Counted from the first letter of the stretch, positions 20,315-29,539 are shown. The stretch is DNA of 64,000 nt from Saliterribacillus persicus (GCF_003337485.1 NZ_QPJJ01000005.1:1-64000), one strand, 5' to 3'. Numbers and translations are program-made. Notes: a model not told the origin generated them from the sequence alone.

Positions 20315-21436
20315 CTATTCTTCAAGTGCAGCTATCATTTTCTCACCTGCTGATATACCAACGTTAATTGCTTTTTCATCAGGATTTAGTTTACTGTGAT
20401 GGAGACCGAATTCTGAATTAATTCCTAACCAAAACATCAGTCCAGGAATTTCCTTTAGAAAGTAACCAAAATCTTCTCCAGTCATCGCTTCTCTTGCCTC
20501 GACCCAATTCAAGTCACTACTATTTAGCGCATCTCTAAAGATATCTACATACTTCTTATCATTGCTAACCTGATAATAATTTGCTCCATAGTCAACTTGA
20601 ATAGAACAATCGTAAATACTTTCAAACCCTTGCACCATATTCTGAAGCTCTTTTTTTACTTGAATCATAGTCTCAGGTTGCAACGTCCTTATCGTACCTT
20701 CTATTCTAGCTTCTTCAGCAATTACATTTTGCACCGTTCCACCAGTGATTTTACCAATCGTTACAACCGCACTATCTAAAGGGTTAACTTTTCTCGAAAC
20801 AATTTGTTGTAGCTGCGTAACAAAAGCACTTGCCGCTACAATCATATCCTTTGTCAAATGAGGATATGCTGCATGTCCCCCTTTACCCTTGAAATCAATA
20901 AACAACTCACTTGTATTGGCGAAAAGAATACCCGGTTTACAAGATATACTACCAGTCGGTAGTTCTGGTGCTACATGTAATGCCAAAATAATATCGGGCT
21001 CATATAACTTGAAGACGTCAGATTCCAATAATGGTTTTGCACCACCTGGCCCCTCTTCAGCTGGTTGAAAAATAAACAATAAATTATTTTGAGGACGATT
21101 CTCTACCATTTTAGCTAGCAGTCCGAATGCAATGGTCATGTGAAAATCATGTCCACAAGCATGCATCTTTCCAGGATGATTAGAACTAAAGGGTAAATTA
21201 GTTTCTTCCTTAATAGGTAGACCATCAATGTCAGCTCTATATCCGATTGTTTTCTGAGGAGATTTCCCTTTTAGAAAAACCAATATTCCTGTTTTCCATG
21301 TTTCTACTATTAAATTAGTCTGATCTAATTTTTCAATTTCAGCTAAAAGGTATTTCTGTGTTTCAAATTCTTCAAATCCTAGTTCTGGGATTTGATGTAA
21401 AGCTCGACGAATATGAATAAGTTCTTCACTCTGCAA
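20315..21436 (-). CDS. dapL: N-acetyldiaminopimelate deacetylase
   Basis: A metallopeptidase of the M20 family, 373 aa, which removes the acetyl group from N-acetyl-LL-diaminopimelate in the lysine and cell-wall pathway. Metal-binding motifs are [16 protein letters not shown] and E-E-G-P-G-G. The longest frame starts at a GTG (21445) inside the ribosome site AGGTGA. The TTG at 21436 is better spaced, gives [20 protein letters not shown], and matches the start and length of B. subtilis YkuR (374 aa). DapH is encoded upstream and PatA 4 kb away. Confidence 0.93.
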   Translation of the reverse strand: MQSEELIHIRRALHQIPELGFEEFETQKYLLAEIEKLDQTNLIVETWKTGILVFLKGKSPQKTIGYRADIDGLPIKEETNLPFSSNHPGKMHACGHDFHMTIAFGLLAKMVENRPQNNLLFIFQPAEEGPGGAKPLLESDVFKLYEPDIILALHVAPELPTGSISCKPGILFANTSELFIDFKGKGGHAAYPHLTKDMIVAASAFVTQLQQIVSRKVNPLDSAVVTIGKITGGTVQNVIAEEARIEGTIRTLQPETMIQVKKELQNMVQGFESIYDCSIQVDYGANYYQVSNDKKYVDIFRDALNSSDLNWVEAREAMTGEDFGYFLKEIPGLMFWLGINSEFGLHHSKLNPDEKAINVGISAGEKMIAALEE

Positions 21437-21533
21437 CTTTTTCACCTACTTTAATAAAAAAATTTTAAATGACTTATGATCTTTTCTATCTAGTAATTAC
21501 ATTTTTAAGTCTGTAAATGTTTAAGCGTAAAAC

Positions 21534-21558
21534 AAAGACAGGTCATTAACCTGTCTTT
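21534..21558 (-). terminator. Hairpin between dapH and dapL
   Basis: A 10-bp stem (aaagacaggt / acctgtcttt) with a 5-base loop right after dapH. It would end or reduce transcription into dapL, so dapL may need its own promoter in the 100-base gap. Confidence 0.65.
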
Positions 21559-21564
21559 TGTCTC

Positions 21565-22287
21565 TTACTCTTCATCTAGTTTTCTTAAGGCTTGCATAAT
21601 TTCAGTTTTTGATTTAGTTTGGTCATCAATTTCTTTAATAACCTTCGCTGGTGTTCCAGCCACAACTGTATTAGCAGGGACATCTTTCGTAACAATTGCT
21701 CCAGCTGCAACAACTGCTCCTTCTCCAACACGAACCCCTTCTAAAATAACAGCATTTGCACCAATTACAACCCCGTCTTCGATTACAACAGGACTTGCAG
21801 ATGGTGGCTCAATTACGCCAGCAAGTACAGCTCCAGCTCCAACATGACAATTTTTACCTACCGTAGCTCTTCCACCTAGAGTAGCATTCATATCAATCAT
21901 TGTTCCTTCACCTATTACAGAACCAATGTTTATCATGGCGCCCATCATAATTACTGCACCATCACCAATCTCTACTTGATCTCTAATTACCGCTCCAGGC
22001 TCAATGCGTGCATTAACTTCCTTTAAATCCAATGTAGGGATAGCAGAATTGCGACGATCATTTTCAATCACATAATCTTCAATATCTCCCTTATATGTAT
22101 TTAACCAATTATTTACTTCTTTCCATTCTCCAAACAAAACGCCGTTATCATCATTAAAAAAAGTTTGGATTGAATCGTCAGCTTTAAGATTTTTTAAATT
22201 TTTTGCCTTCACATAAACTTTTACAGGTGTTGATTTTTTACTGTTAGAAATAAATGAGATAATCTCATTCGCATCCATCATTTTCAT
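21565..22287 (-). CDS. dapH: Tetrahydrodipicolinate N-acetyltransferase
   Basis: A 240-aa enzyme that acetylates tetrahydrodipicolinate with acetyl-CoA, the first step of the acetylase branch to diaminopimelate. The N-terminal DapH_N domain opens [14 protein letters not shown], nearly the same as the B. subtilis start. From about residue 90 come hexapeptide repeats of a left-handed beta helix ([18 protein letters not shown] and so on). The ATG follows GGAGG. It acts as a trimer in the family. Confidence 0.95.
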   Translation of the reverse strand: MKMMDANEIISFISNSKKSTPVKVYVKAKNLKNLKADDSIQTFFNDDNGVLFGEWKEVNNWLNTYKGDIEDYVIENDRRNSAIPTLDLKEVNARIEPGAVIRDQVEIGDGAVIMMGAMINIGSVIGEGTMIDMNATLGGRATVGKNCHVGAGAVLAGVIEPPSASPVVIEDGVVIGANAVILEGVRVGEGAVVAAGAIVTKDVPANTVVAGTPAKVIKEIDDQTKSKTEIMQALRKLDEE

Positions 22288-22376
22288 TTGTCATTCCTCC
22301 AAGTATGTTAGTTCGTCTTATAATGTATCAAAAATTGAATAGTAAAAACAAGTATTATTATAAACCAAAATGATCG

Positions 22377-22829
22377 TTATGCATCCTTATCCAAATACAT
22401 GTGCTTATTAACCTGCTTTAATATTGCACGTCTTGTTAAGATACCTTCGAAGGAACCATTTTCATCTACGACGCATGCAAAAGCAAAATTAATAACTGTC
22501 TTCATGCAGGTAAGAAAATCAGTGTCCTTATGTAAGGAAGGGATATCGGTTCTCATGACTTCCTCCACTTTTCTTTGTGAAAGCAGCTCCATTTCAAACC
22601 TTTCAATTCCTAATACACTTTTTAAAATAGCCGTTTTACCAATGGTGCCACAAAAACGATAGCTCGGATCTAAAACCGGAACCGAGGAATATCCAGACTG
22701 AACAAGCACTAACAATGCGTGTTCAATAGGATTACCTAATTGGACGTGTGCTACTTTTTCAGCTGGTATCATTAATTCTGAAACTTTGATATTCTTTATA
22801 TCCATGTTTTCAATACTTGCACTCGTCAT
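22377..22829 (-). CDS. darB: CBS-domain protein DarB (YkuL)
   Basis: A 150-aa protein of two CBS domains (about 15-75 and 80-145). B. subtilis DarB binds c-di-AMP and, when free of it, stimulates Rel and pyruvate carboxylase. V-L-D-P-S-Y-R and L-T-R-R mark the two domains. The frame is open further to 22871, but the ATG at 22829 lies seven bases past GAGAGGAG and begins MTSASIENMD. The protein is cytoplasmic. It is divergent from ykuE. Confidence 0.9.
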   Translation of the reverse strand: MTSASIENMDIKNIKVSELMIPAEKVAHVQLGNPIEHALLVLVQSGYSSVPVLDPSYRFCGTIGKTAILKSVLGIERFEMELLSQRKVEEVMRTDIPSLHKDTDFLTCMKTVINFAFACVVDENGSFEGILTRRAILKQVNKHMYLDKDA

Positions 22830-22985
22830 CCTAACACTCCTCTCAATAAGTAGGATAAAGGAGCAAAACATAACACCTTTATTTTAACATAAACCATGAG
22901 TTAATGTGTATTAATTCCGTTCTAGTTATCTTATTAAGAATCGTGTTATACTAAAAAGATATTGCATTAGAAAGGTAATAATATA

Positions 22986-23837
22986 ATGAATAGACGAACT
23001 TTTTTAAAGAAATTATCTCTCAGTATAATTGGTTTATTTGGGCTTAGTGGCGGAACCTATTACTACGCTCGAGAAATTGAACCGTCCATGCTAGCAATTA
23101 AAGAAACAAACATACACTCAAATAAAATCCCGAATTCGTTTGATGCTTTTAAATTACTACAATTCACAGATACACATTTAGGTTTTCACTATTCCTTAGA
23201 TAACCTACAAGAGTTAGTAAATAAAATAATTGATATTGAACCAGATTGTATTGTGTTTACAGGTGATCTAGTAGATGATCCCGCCCTTTATAATTGGAGT
23301 GATGAACTGGTTGCCTTATTAAGTCAAATAGAGGCTCCAAAGGGAAAGTATTGGATTTATGGAAATCACGATCACGGTGGATACGGAACCGACATTGTGA
23401 AAGAGACTTTTGAACAAGCAAACTTTACCTTACTAAAAAACGAAGAAATTCTTTTAGAAAATGATCAAGATAGTATTAGATTAGTTGGAATTGACGACGC
23501 ACTACTAGGAAGCCCCTCACTTGAAAATGCCTTATCAGATCAAAATGCCGATCTTTTTACGATTCTTTTGGCACATGAGCCTGATTTTGCGGATGAAGCA
23601 AAGCATTTTCCTATTGATGTTCAATTATCTGGACACAGCCATGGCGGACAAATTCAGGTTCCCTTTTTTGGACATATCTATACACCAGTTATGGCACAAA
23701 AATATGTAGAGGGTCATTACCAAATTGGTGAGCATCCTCTAAGTGTATACGTTAGTCGGGGGCTAGGAACGACAAGATTACCTTATAGATTCCTATGTCA
23801 ACCTGAAATTAATGTTTATAATTTAAGACGTTCATAA
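22986..23837 (+). CDS. ykuE: Tat-exported metallophosphoesterase YkuE
   Basis: A 283-aa calcineurin-type phosphoesterase. The N-terminus N-R-R-T-F-L-K-K followed by a hydrophobic stretch is a twin-arginine signal. In B. subtilis YkuE is exported by TatAyCy to the cell wall. Metal-binding motifs in order are F-T-D-T-H-L-G, T-G-D-L-V-D-D, G-N-H-D-H, L-A-H-E-P and S-G-H-S-H-G-G-Q. The substrate is unknown. It points the same way as the sco and ykyB genes. Confidence 0.93.
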   Translation: MNRRTFLKKLSLSIIGLFGLSGGTYYYAREIEPSMLAIKETNIHSNKIPNSFDAFKLLQFTDTHLGFHYSLDNLQELVNKIIDIEPDCIVFTGDLVDDPALYNWSDELVALLSQIEAPKGKYWIYGNHDHGGYGTDIVKETFEQANFTLLKNEEILLENDQDSIRLVGIDDALLGSPSLENALSDQNADLFTILLAHEPDFADEAKHFPIDVQLSGHSHGGQIQVPFFGHIYTPVMAQKYVEGHYQIGEHPLSVYVSRGLGTTRLPYRFLCQPEINVYNLRRS

Positions 23838-23935
23838 GGTAATTACATTTCTTTCAATCAAAATTATAGTATCAGATCATTATCTTTGCTATGATTTAAC
23901 ATTAGTACGATATTAATAGTGTTGGAGTGAAAATA

Positions 23936-24505
23936 ATGAAACATTTAAAGTGGGTAGTTTTAATCGCTACTCTTTTATTAGCGGCCTGCGGACCAAAATA
24001 CGAAGGTGATTTTTCTTTTGAGGTTCAAGATTTTGAATACACGAATCAAGATGGTGAGTCTTTTAGCAATTCTGATTTAGAAGGAGATTTCTGGGTAGCG
24101 GACATGATTTTTACTAATTGTGATACAGTATGTCCTCCAATGACAGTTAATATGGCTCGATTACAAAAAAGTATAGATGAAGAAGGCTTAGAAAACGTTC
24201 AATTAGTATCGTTTTCAATAGATCCTGATAATGATACACCGGAAGCATTAAAAACGTTCGCAGAAGAACGCGGTGCAAATTTCGATAATTGGAATTTACT
24301 AACCGATTATTCATTTGATGAGATAAAAACATTTGCCTTAAAATCTTTTAAAGCCCCTGTTGACAAAATAGCTGATTCTGATCAAATGCTACACACGGTT
24401 TATTTCTATTTGGTTTCACCTGAGGGAAATGCTATAAAAAGATATGAAGGAACGAAGGCAGAGGCAATGGATGAGATAGTAAAAGACATAAAAGCGATGC
24501 AGTAA
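23936..24505 (+). CDS. SCO1/SenC-type copper chaperone lipoprotein (YpmQ-like)
   Basis: A 189-aa lipoprotein with a thioredoxin fold, used in the family to deliver copper to the CuA site of cytochrome oxidase. The lipobox L-A-A-C puts lipidation at C18. The copper ligands are C62-D-T-V-C66 and H153 in M-L-H-T-V. The frame begins at a GTG (23927) inside the ribosome site; the ATG at 23936 is six bases past GGAGTG and begins MKHLKWVVLIA. It should face the outside of the membrane. Confidence 0.9.
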   Translation: MKHLKWVVLIATLLLAACGPKYEGDFSFEVQDFEYTNQDGESFSNSDLEGDFWVADMIFTNCDTVCPPMTVNMARLQKSIDEEGLENVQLVSFSIDPDNDTPEALKTFAEERGANFDNWNLLTDYSFDEIKTFALKSFKAPVDKIADSDQMLHTVYFYLVSPEGNAIKRYEGTKAEAMDEIVKDIKAMQ

Positions 24506-24530
24506 ACTAATTAACAAAGAAGGTGATAGC

Positions 24531-24989
24531 ATGAAAAACAGTACGTTAGGACAAGCACTTTTCATTGTCAACCGTCATGCTAAAACAGCAACTAATCCTA
24601 AAAAATTATATCAATTAAAGAAAACCGCCATAGAGAAGTTAATTCGTGAAAAGAAAGCGAAAAAAATAGGATTGCATTTTACAGATAATCCAAAGCATAG
24701 TGTGCAACACTCTACACTTTTGGTCGAAATTGATCACTATTATTTTCATGTTCCCCCTACAAAAGAAGATTTTAAAGAATTAAAACACCTAGGTTCCTTA
24801 GATAAAAATTATAGAAACCCTAAGGTTCATATGTCCCTTTCTAAATCCACTCAAATCCTTTGCAATTATTTAGGATGGTCATATGATACCTATTTTAATG
24901 AAGCTAAGAGAAAACGACCACAAGAAAACAGTAAATATGCGGTACCTACCTCTTCTCTGTCCCCCTTCTATCATAAAAGGAAAAAGTAA
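24531..24989 (+). CDS. ykyB: YkyB-family protein
   Basis: A 152-aa basic soluble protein of the YkyB family. The N-terminal half (A-L-F-I-V-N-R-H-A-K-T-A) and its place near patA and ykuE agree with B. subtilis. The function is unknown. There is no signal peptide or membrane helix. The ATG follows AAGGTGAT. It ends at a hairpin shared with the next, convergent gene. Confidence 0.88.
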   Translation: MKNSTLGQALFIVNRHAKTATNPKKLYQLKKTAIEKLIREKKAKKIGLHFTDNPKHSVQHSTLLVEIDHYYFHVPPTKEDFKELKHLGSLDKNYRNPKVHMSLSKSTQILCNYLGWSYDTYFNEAKRKRPQENSKYAVPTSSLSPFYHKRKK

Positions 24990-25024
24990 AAAGATATTCG
25001 GCCAAAAGCTATGAATATCTTTTT
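24988..25024. terminator. Bidirectional terminator after ykyB
   Basis: A 12-bp stem (aaaaagatattc / gaatatcttttt) with a 13-base loop and T runs. It overlaps the stop codon of the convergent membrane-protein gene. Confidence 0.75.
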
Positions 25025-25353
25025 TTTGCGTGCGCATTTCCGCTTAAGATTAGATTCCATGCTCTATAAGTTGTTAAACAAAGTCCAAAGAAAAAGATAG
25101 CAAATAAAAATACAGCTAAGTTATCCTTGAACAATAAAATTCTTGCAAGAAAAATGGTCCAACTTGATACAAAAAGGAAACTTAATAAATGTGTCCATCT
25201 GAGTGCTATTAATAGTTGTATGACTGGAAATAATAATTTATAGAAAACAGTAATTAAAGTAAGACCTAACATAAAAATCAACATTTCTTTTGTTAAAAAA
25301 GGAATAAAGTTGACACCTTCACTTAACAATCTATTTAATATTTCAAGTTTCAT
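25009..25353 (-). CDS. Small integral membrane protein of unknown function
   Basis: A 114-aa protein with three predicted membrane helices, at about residues 22-55, 60-75 and 80-100. The tail is basic (H-A-K-K-R-Y-S). The ATG is six bases past GGAG. I do not recognise a family. It is a single gene between ykyB and patA, divergent from patA. In B. subtilis this gap holds cheV, which is absent here. Confidence 0.7.
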   Translation of the reverse strand: MKLEILNRLLSEGVNFIPFLTKEMLIFMLGLTLITVFYKLLFPVIQLLIALRWTHLLSFLFVSSWTIFLARILLFKDNLAVFLFAIFFFGLCLTTYRAWNLILSGNAHAKKRYS

Positions 25354-25480
25354 AAAATACTCCTTTCTCCAATTACTTGGGTCAAGTAAATTTACTATGA
25401 TAAAATTACTTTAACATTTATAATTTTAATCAAGAGATAAGATCTTTATACATAGGAATGTTTTTAAGGAGGATAATAAT

Positions 25481-26650
25481 TTGAAAGATTTAATAAACAA
25501 TCGTGTGGAAAAAATTGAAATATCGGGAATAAGAAAGTTCTTTAATATGGTCGCTGATTATGATGATGTGCTCTCACTTACAATCGGTCAACCAGATTTT
25601 CACACACCGACTCACATTAAAGAAGCAACCATTGCCGCTATAAATAATAATCAGACCACTTACACACACAACGCTGGTATTCTACCATTAAGAGAGGCTA
25701 TTCATTCATTTCAAAAAAAGCACTATGATATTAATTACGATCCTGCTTCAGAAATCATCGTTACAGTAGGGGCCTCTCAAGCAATTGATATTAGTTTAAG
25801 AAGTATATTAAATGAGGCTGATGAGGTTATACTACCAGGACCTGTTTATCCTGGTTACGAGCCATTAATTAAGTTAGCTGGAGGCATCCCTGTTCATGTG
25901 GATACCCGAGATAATAATTTCAAATTAACCAAAAGTTTAATCGAAAAAGCAATAACAAATAAAACCAAATGTATTATTATGCCTTATCCTTCTAATCCAA
26001 CTGGAGTGTCATTAACAAAGGATGAACTTAAAGAGATAGCTGCTTTAATAAAAGAAAATAATTTATTTTTAATTGCTGATGAGATCTACAGTGAGTTAAC
26101 TTATCATAAAAAACATGTCTCTATTGGAATTTTCACAGAAATACGTGAACAAACGATTATCATCAATGGGTTATCAAAATCGCATTCCATGACTGGTTTT
26201 AGAATAGGATACTTACTTACTACAAATTGGCTATGTTCACATATATTAAAAGTACATCAATATAATGTTTCCTGTGCAAGTTCTGTAAGCCAATACGCTG
26301 CACTTGAAGCCCTTACTATTGGAGAAAATGATAGTTTATCGATGAAGGAAGAATATGTACGAAGAAGAGATTATGTATATGACCGCCTGCAAAAAATGGG
26401 GATAAAAACCATTTTACCTGATGGTGCCTTTTACTTTTTCATCCCTATAAAAAAAGAAGGACTCAATTCCTTTGAGATTGCGCTAGAGTTAGTTAAGACT
26501 CAAAAGTTAGCCCTTGTTCCAGGGGATGCGTTTTCCCAATATGGTGAAGGTTATTTAAGACTCTCTTATGCGTACAGTATGACAACACTACAAGAAGGAA
26601 TGGATCGTTTAGAAAAATACTTAATAAAAAATGAGCCAACTCTTTTTTAA
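25481..26650 (+). CDS. patA: Aminotransferase PatA (N-acetyl-LL-diaminopimelate aminotransferase)
   Basis: A 389-aa class I/II PLP aminotransferase very close to B. subtilis PatA. It uses glutamate to aminate N-acetyl-2-amino-6-oxopimelate. The PLP lysine is K233 in G-L-S-K-S-H-S-M-T-G. Other motifs are S-L-T-I-G-Q-P-D-F near the N-terminus, P-S-N-P-T-G and D-E-I-Y-S-E-L. It starts at TTG after AAGGAGGAT. Together with dapH and dapL, the acetylase branch is complete for its three dedicated steps in this window. Confidence 0.92.
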   Translation: MKDLINNRVEKIEISGIRKFFNMVADYDDVLSLTIGQPDFHTPTHIKEATIAAINNNQTTYTHNAGILPLREAIHSFQKKHYDINYDPASEIIVTVGASQAIDISLRSILNEADEVILPGPVYPGYEPLIKLAGGIPVHVDTRDNNFKLTKSLIEKAITNKTKCIIMPYPSNPTGVSLTKDELKEIAALIKENNLFLIADEIYSELTYHKKHVSIGIFTEIREQTIIINGLSKSHSMTGFRIGYLLTTNWLCSHILKVHQYNVSCASSVSQYAALEALTIGENDSLSMKEEYVRRRDYVYDRLQKMGIKTILPDGAFYFFIPIKKEGLNSFEIALELVKTQKLALVPGDAFSQYGEGYLRLSYAYSMTTLQEGMDRLEKYLIKNEPTLF

Positions 26651-26709
26651 ATAAAAAGAAGGCTCACTCCATTATTGATGATAGTTACTAATTAAACTGT
26701 TCTCGTATT

Positions 26710-26886
26710 TTAAACATCTATATCTTCATTTTTTTTACATGATTCATATTTATTTAGCAGTTGATCTAATTCTTGACTTAACATAACAGATTCATAGCTA
26801 GTTAAACCATTATGTTTTGCAACATATGTCATTTTCTCACGAAGCTCTTCTATTCGATCAACTAGCTGTTTATTATATAAACCCAT
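26710..26886 (-). CDS. Spo0E-like aspartyl-phosphate phosphatase
   Basis: A 58-aa protein, too short for usual ORF cut-offs. It has the Spo0E family layout: an N-terminal helix with I-E-E-L-R-E-K-M, then G-L-T-S-Y-E-S-V, then the signature S-Q-E-L-D-Q-L-L-N-K-Y. These small two-helix proteins dephosphorylate Spo0A-P and delay sporulation. The aspartate in SQELD is the key residue and is present. The ATG lies about ten bases after GGGGG. It stands alone between patA and the PilZ gene, on the opposite strand to both. Confidence 0.85.
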   Translation of the reverse strand: MGLYNKQLVDRIEELREKMTYVAKHNGLTSYESVMLSQELDQLLNKYESCKKNEDIDV

Positions 26887-27048
26887 TATGATAGTACCCC
26901 CTTAAACAACGGCTATAGCTCTTAAGATTCTAACCGTTATAAGCGATATTGATTATCTCAAAAAATACTATATATTGTAAAGTGAAACGCAATATTAGAC
27001 AAAATGTATTTGAATTTAATTATATTTACCTATAATTTACGTGAAATT

Positions 27049-27079
27049 TCGACAAAAGAAGCAGAATTCATGCTATAAT
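27049..27079 (+). promoter_or_regulatory. Promoter of the PilZ-signal peptidase pair
   Basis: A TGn-extended perfect TATAAT at 27074-27079. TCGACA stands as a -35 with a long 19-base spacer. It lies 52 bases before the PilZ gene start. Confidence 0.55.
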
Positions 27080-27130
27080 TATAGTAATAATTTTATTTAC
27101 CATTTATATTAATAAAGTGAGGCAAGGTCT

Positions 27131-27466
27131 ATGTACTATAAAAGAAATGAACCTTTTCGTTTTGTTTTTAATCAACCTTTATCCGGAGAATTAATCTTCC
27201 AGAATGAAAAGAAGCAAATATCTATTCATGACATTAGCTTAAATGGAATGAAAATTGAAATGACAGAAAAAGTTAATAGATTTGCCTCGGTCACACTTTC
27301 CTATTCAATTTTAAATAATTCATTTTCTCGTGAAGGTAAAATTGTTTGGATGAATGACTATGGGAGTTACGTTCAATGTGGTGTACAATTTGAAGAAGAT
27401 GGAGATTATCAACAGCAATTAGTTGATACATTAAAAGAAATGGCAAAAAAACAAAAGGAAAGATAG
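27131..27466 (+). CDS. Single-domain PilZ protein with altered ligand motif
   Basis: A 111-aa stand-alone PilZ domain, a fold that often binds cyclic di-GMP. The second half of the motif, D34-x-S36-x-x-G39, is intact. The first half should be RxxxR but reads R5-N6-E-P-F-R10. The first arginine is therefore replaced by Asn, or the spacing is off by one. Binding of c-di-GMP is uncertain. The signal peptidase gene follows in the same direction. Confidence 0.8.
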   Translation: MYYKRNEPFRFVFNQPLSGELIFQNEKKQISIHDISLNGMKIEMTEKVNRFASVTLSYSILNNSFSREGKIVWMNDYGSYVQCGVQFEEDGDYQQQLVDTLKEMAKKQKER

Positions 27467-27478
27467 GGAGTGTTTCAG

Positions 27479-27970
27479 TTGGTAAAACAAAAAAAGTTAA
27501 ACTTACTAACCCTTATCAAATTTTTTCTAGTTACCTTCCTTTTATTTTACTTTTTATACCAAGCTCTTTTTCAAACTTCTGTAATTGAAGGAAAAAGCAT
27601 GGACCCTACCTACGAACAGGGAGAATTAATTTTAGCTAACAAATGGGTATATATGTTTGATGATCCCAAACGTGGAGACGTTGTTATAATTGAGAAACCA
27701 ACTAAACAATATATTAAACGAATAATAGCTTTACCTAACGAAACAGTAGAAGTTAGAAATCATACGCTTTATATAAATGGTGAGCCATATGCACAGCATT
27801 TTCTACCAATTGACGTGCAAAATTCAACCACTGATTTTGGTCCTATCGTTATTCCAAAAGACAGTTACTTTGTTATGGGAGATAATCGAATATACAGTAA
27901 AGATAGTCGTAATGGTTTGGGGTTTATTAGTCGAGATGAAATAATAGCCAAATCTTTGAAGTTCCCATGA
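27479..27970 (+). CDS. Type I signal peptidase (Sip family)
   Basis: A 163-aa membrane protease that cleaves signal peptides from secreted proteins. One N-terminal helix (about 10-30) anchors it. The catalytic serine is S40 in E-G-K-S-M, and the lysine is K80 in Y-I-K-R-I-I-A-L. The conserved box G-D-N-R with S-K-D-S-R follows. This is the short Gram-positive P-type form. Two starts are possible: a GTG at 27470 within GGGAG, or the TTG at 27479 eight bases past it, which I use. Confidence 0.9.
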   Translation: MVKQKKLNLLTLIKFFLVTFLLFYFLYQALFQTSVIEGKSMDPTYEQGELILANKWVYMFDDPKRGDVVIIEKPTKQYIKRIIALPNETVEVRNHTLYINGEPYAQHFLPIDVQNSTTDFGPIVIPKDSYFVMGDNRIYSKDSRNGLGFISRDEIIAKSLKFP

Positions 27971-28120
27971 AAATTTAACACCATAACCAAACCCTATTGA
28001 ATTAGAAACTAACTTAAACTAGATACCCTTAGTGGTTGTATCTACTTTTTTAGTATGCTTATCAAATTGCACAAGATAACGAATGTATTGGTACTGCGAT
28101 TCACTTCTTATATAAACACT

Positions 28121-28156
28121 AAAAAACGCCTTCTCATCAAAAAGAAGGCGTTTTTT
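28121..28156. terminator. Strong bidirectional terminator
   Basis: A 14-bp perfect stem (aaaaaacgccttct / agaaggcgtttttt) with an 8-base loop. It directly follows the stop codon of the small minus-strand frame 28157-28240. It would also stop + strand transcription from the signal peptidase gene. Confidence 0.88.
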
Positions 28157-28240
28157 CTATTTAGCACGATCAAAAATGCTAAAACCAATGAAAGTTATTA
28201 AAACAAGAAAACTAATTAAACCAAAAATTACATCAAACAT
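28157..28240 (-). CDS. 27-aa hydrophobic peptide with its own terminator
   Basis: An ATG seven bases past GAGGTG opens a 27-codon frame beginning MFDVIFGLISFLVLITF. It contains one membrane helix of about 18 residues and ends in a charged D-R-A-K tail. The stop codon touches a strong terminator. Ribosome site, frame and terminator together look like a complete small gene. The pattern resembles small membrane regulators and type I toxin peptides, but I recognise no family. No antisense RNA was identified. Confidence 0.55.
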   Translation of the reverse strand: MFDVIFGLISFLVLITFIGFSIFDRAK

Positions 28241-28325
28241 GCATAAGCACCTCTTCATCTTAATGTTAATTATTATTATACCTTATTATTTCAATTTAAC
28301 AACACTCTCATAGGATTGCAAATCA

Positions 28326-28334
28326 TGATATACT
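28326..28334 (+). promoter_or_regulatory. Extended -10 promoter of the zinc-ribbon gene
   Basis: TG-A-TATACT, a near-consensus -10 with TGn extension, about 35 bases before the zinc-ribbon membrane protein. No clear -35. Confidence 0.45.
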
Positions 28335-28368
28335 AATATCATAAAGATGATGAAAGTGAGTGTTTCCT

Positions 28369-29523
28369 TTGCACTACTGCCCTTATTGTGGAAGTTTAGT
28401 AATAGAAGAAGAAAAATATTGTATGAAATGTGGCAAGGAGTTACCTAGTGATTTTGATGAGAGAGTTACATCAAGCAAATCAAAATGGAAATGGTGGAAG
28501 TATCCTATTATTATTTCGCTAGTTATTGCCTTATTTATAACCGTCTTATTTGTCAGAACACAGCAGCAAGAAAATGATGCCCAAGAACTATATCAACAAG
28601 CTGAAGAAATGGCCCTAATTGGAGATTATCAAACATCAAAAGAATATATAGAACAAGCACTCGATCATAAAAATAATTTTCCTACAGCAAAAGCAGTATT
28701 GGATTTTTTAAAAATTGCCATTGAAAGTAAAAATACGATTAATGATATTGACGCATTAGCTAAAAATCAAAATTATGAAGAAGCATTAGATAAACTAACT
28801 GCGATAGAAAATAATATTTCTGGTTTTAAAGGTGATCTAATTAATAAACTAAATACTACGGTGTCTGATTATAGAAATAATATTCTTTATCAACAAGCAG
28901 AACATAAATTAACCAATGACCTTTCCAAGGATGAGCTGAAAGAATTGTTGTGGGAAGTTGAAGAAATAACAGATGAAAAAGCCGAAGTAATAAAAGAAGC
29001 AATTCAAGAAAAAATTGTTGCGCATACTTCTAATCATGCAACAGAACTATTAAAAGAAAATCAATTTAATCAAGCTATGTTAGTTGTGGAAGATGGACTT
29101 ATTTATGCGGAAGAGTCGGAACAACTACAAAGCTTAAAAACAACAGTGGAAAAAGAAAAGATAGCTTTTGAAACAGCTCAAGAAGAACGAATAGAACAAG
29201 CATTGACAATATACGAGCAAGAAGATGAAATTAATCGAAATCAAGCAGTAGAAGTATTAAACGTAAATGCTTCTGTATCGACCAATGAAATAACAGTCAC
29301 AGGGGAAATAAAAAGTGTGGCAACAGTACCTATTAATTCCATTTTAGTAAGCTATCAATTAAAGAATAACGATACACAAATATTAGAAAATGACGTGTAT
29401 GTATTCCCTGAGACCTTGTATCCAGATGAAAAAGGAAAATTTGAGTTTACACATTTTAATAAAGAGATAAAGAATAATGATTTAACAGCTGAAGTGACTA
29501 AGATCACTTGGTTTATTGATTAA
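28369..29523 (+). CDS. Zinc-ribbon, single-pass membrane protein with extracellular FxLYD-like domain
   Basis: A protein of about 384 aa. A CPYCG...CMKCG zinc ribbon at the N-terminus is followed by one membrane helix near residues 43-62. A long charged helical region (about 65-290, TPR- or coiled-coil-like) follows, then a beta-rich C-terminal domain reminiscent of FxLYD domains. The ribbon should lie inside the cell and the rest outside, as in TcaA-type proteins. The next gene, an HtrA-like protease, begins 16 bases after this stop. I chose the TTG at 28369 because GTGAG precedes it properly; a GTG at 28360 is possible. Confidence 0.75.
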   Translation: MHYCPYCGSLVIEEEKYCMKCGKELPSDFDERVTSSKSKWKWWKYPIIISLVIALFITVLFVRTQQQENDAQELYQQAEEMALIGDYQTSKEYIEQALDHKNNFPTAKAVLDFLKIAIESKNTINDIDALAKNQNYEEALDKLTAIENNISGFKGDLINKLNTTVSDYRNNILYQQAEHKLTNDLSKDELKELLWEVEEITDEKAEVIKEAIQEKIVAHTSNHATELLKENQFNQAMLVVEDGLIYAEESEQLQSLKTTVEKEKIAFETAQEERIEQALTIYEQEDEINRNQAVEVLNVNASVSTNEITVTGEIKSVATVPINSILVSYQLKNNDTQILENDVYVFPETLYPDEKGKFEFTHFNKEIKNNDLTAEVTKITWFID

Positions 29524-29539
29524 TTTGGGGGAACAACTG

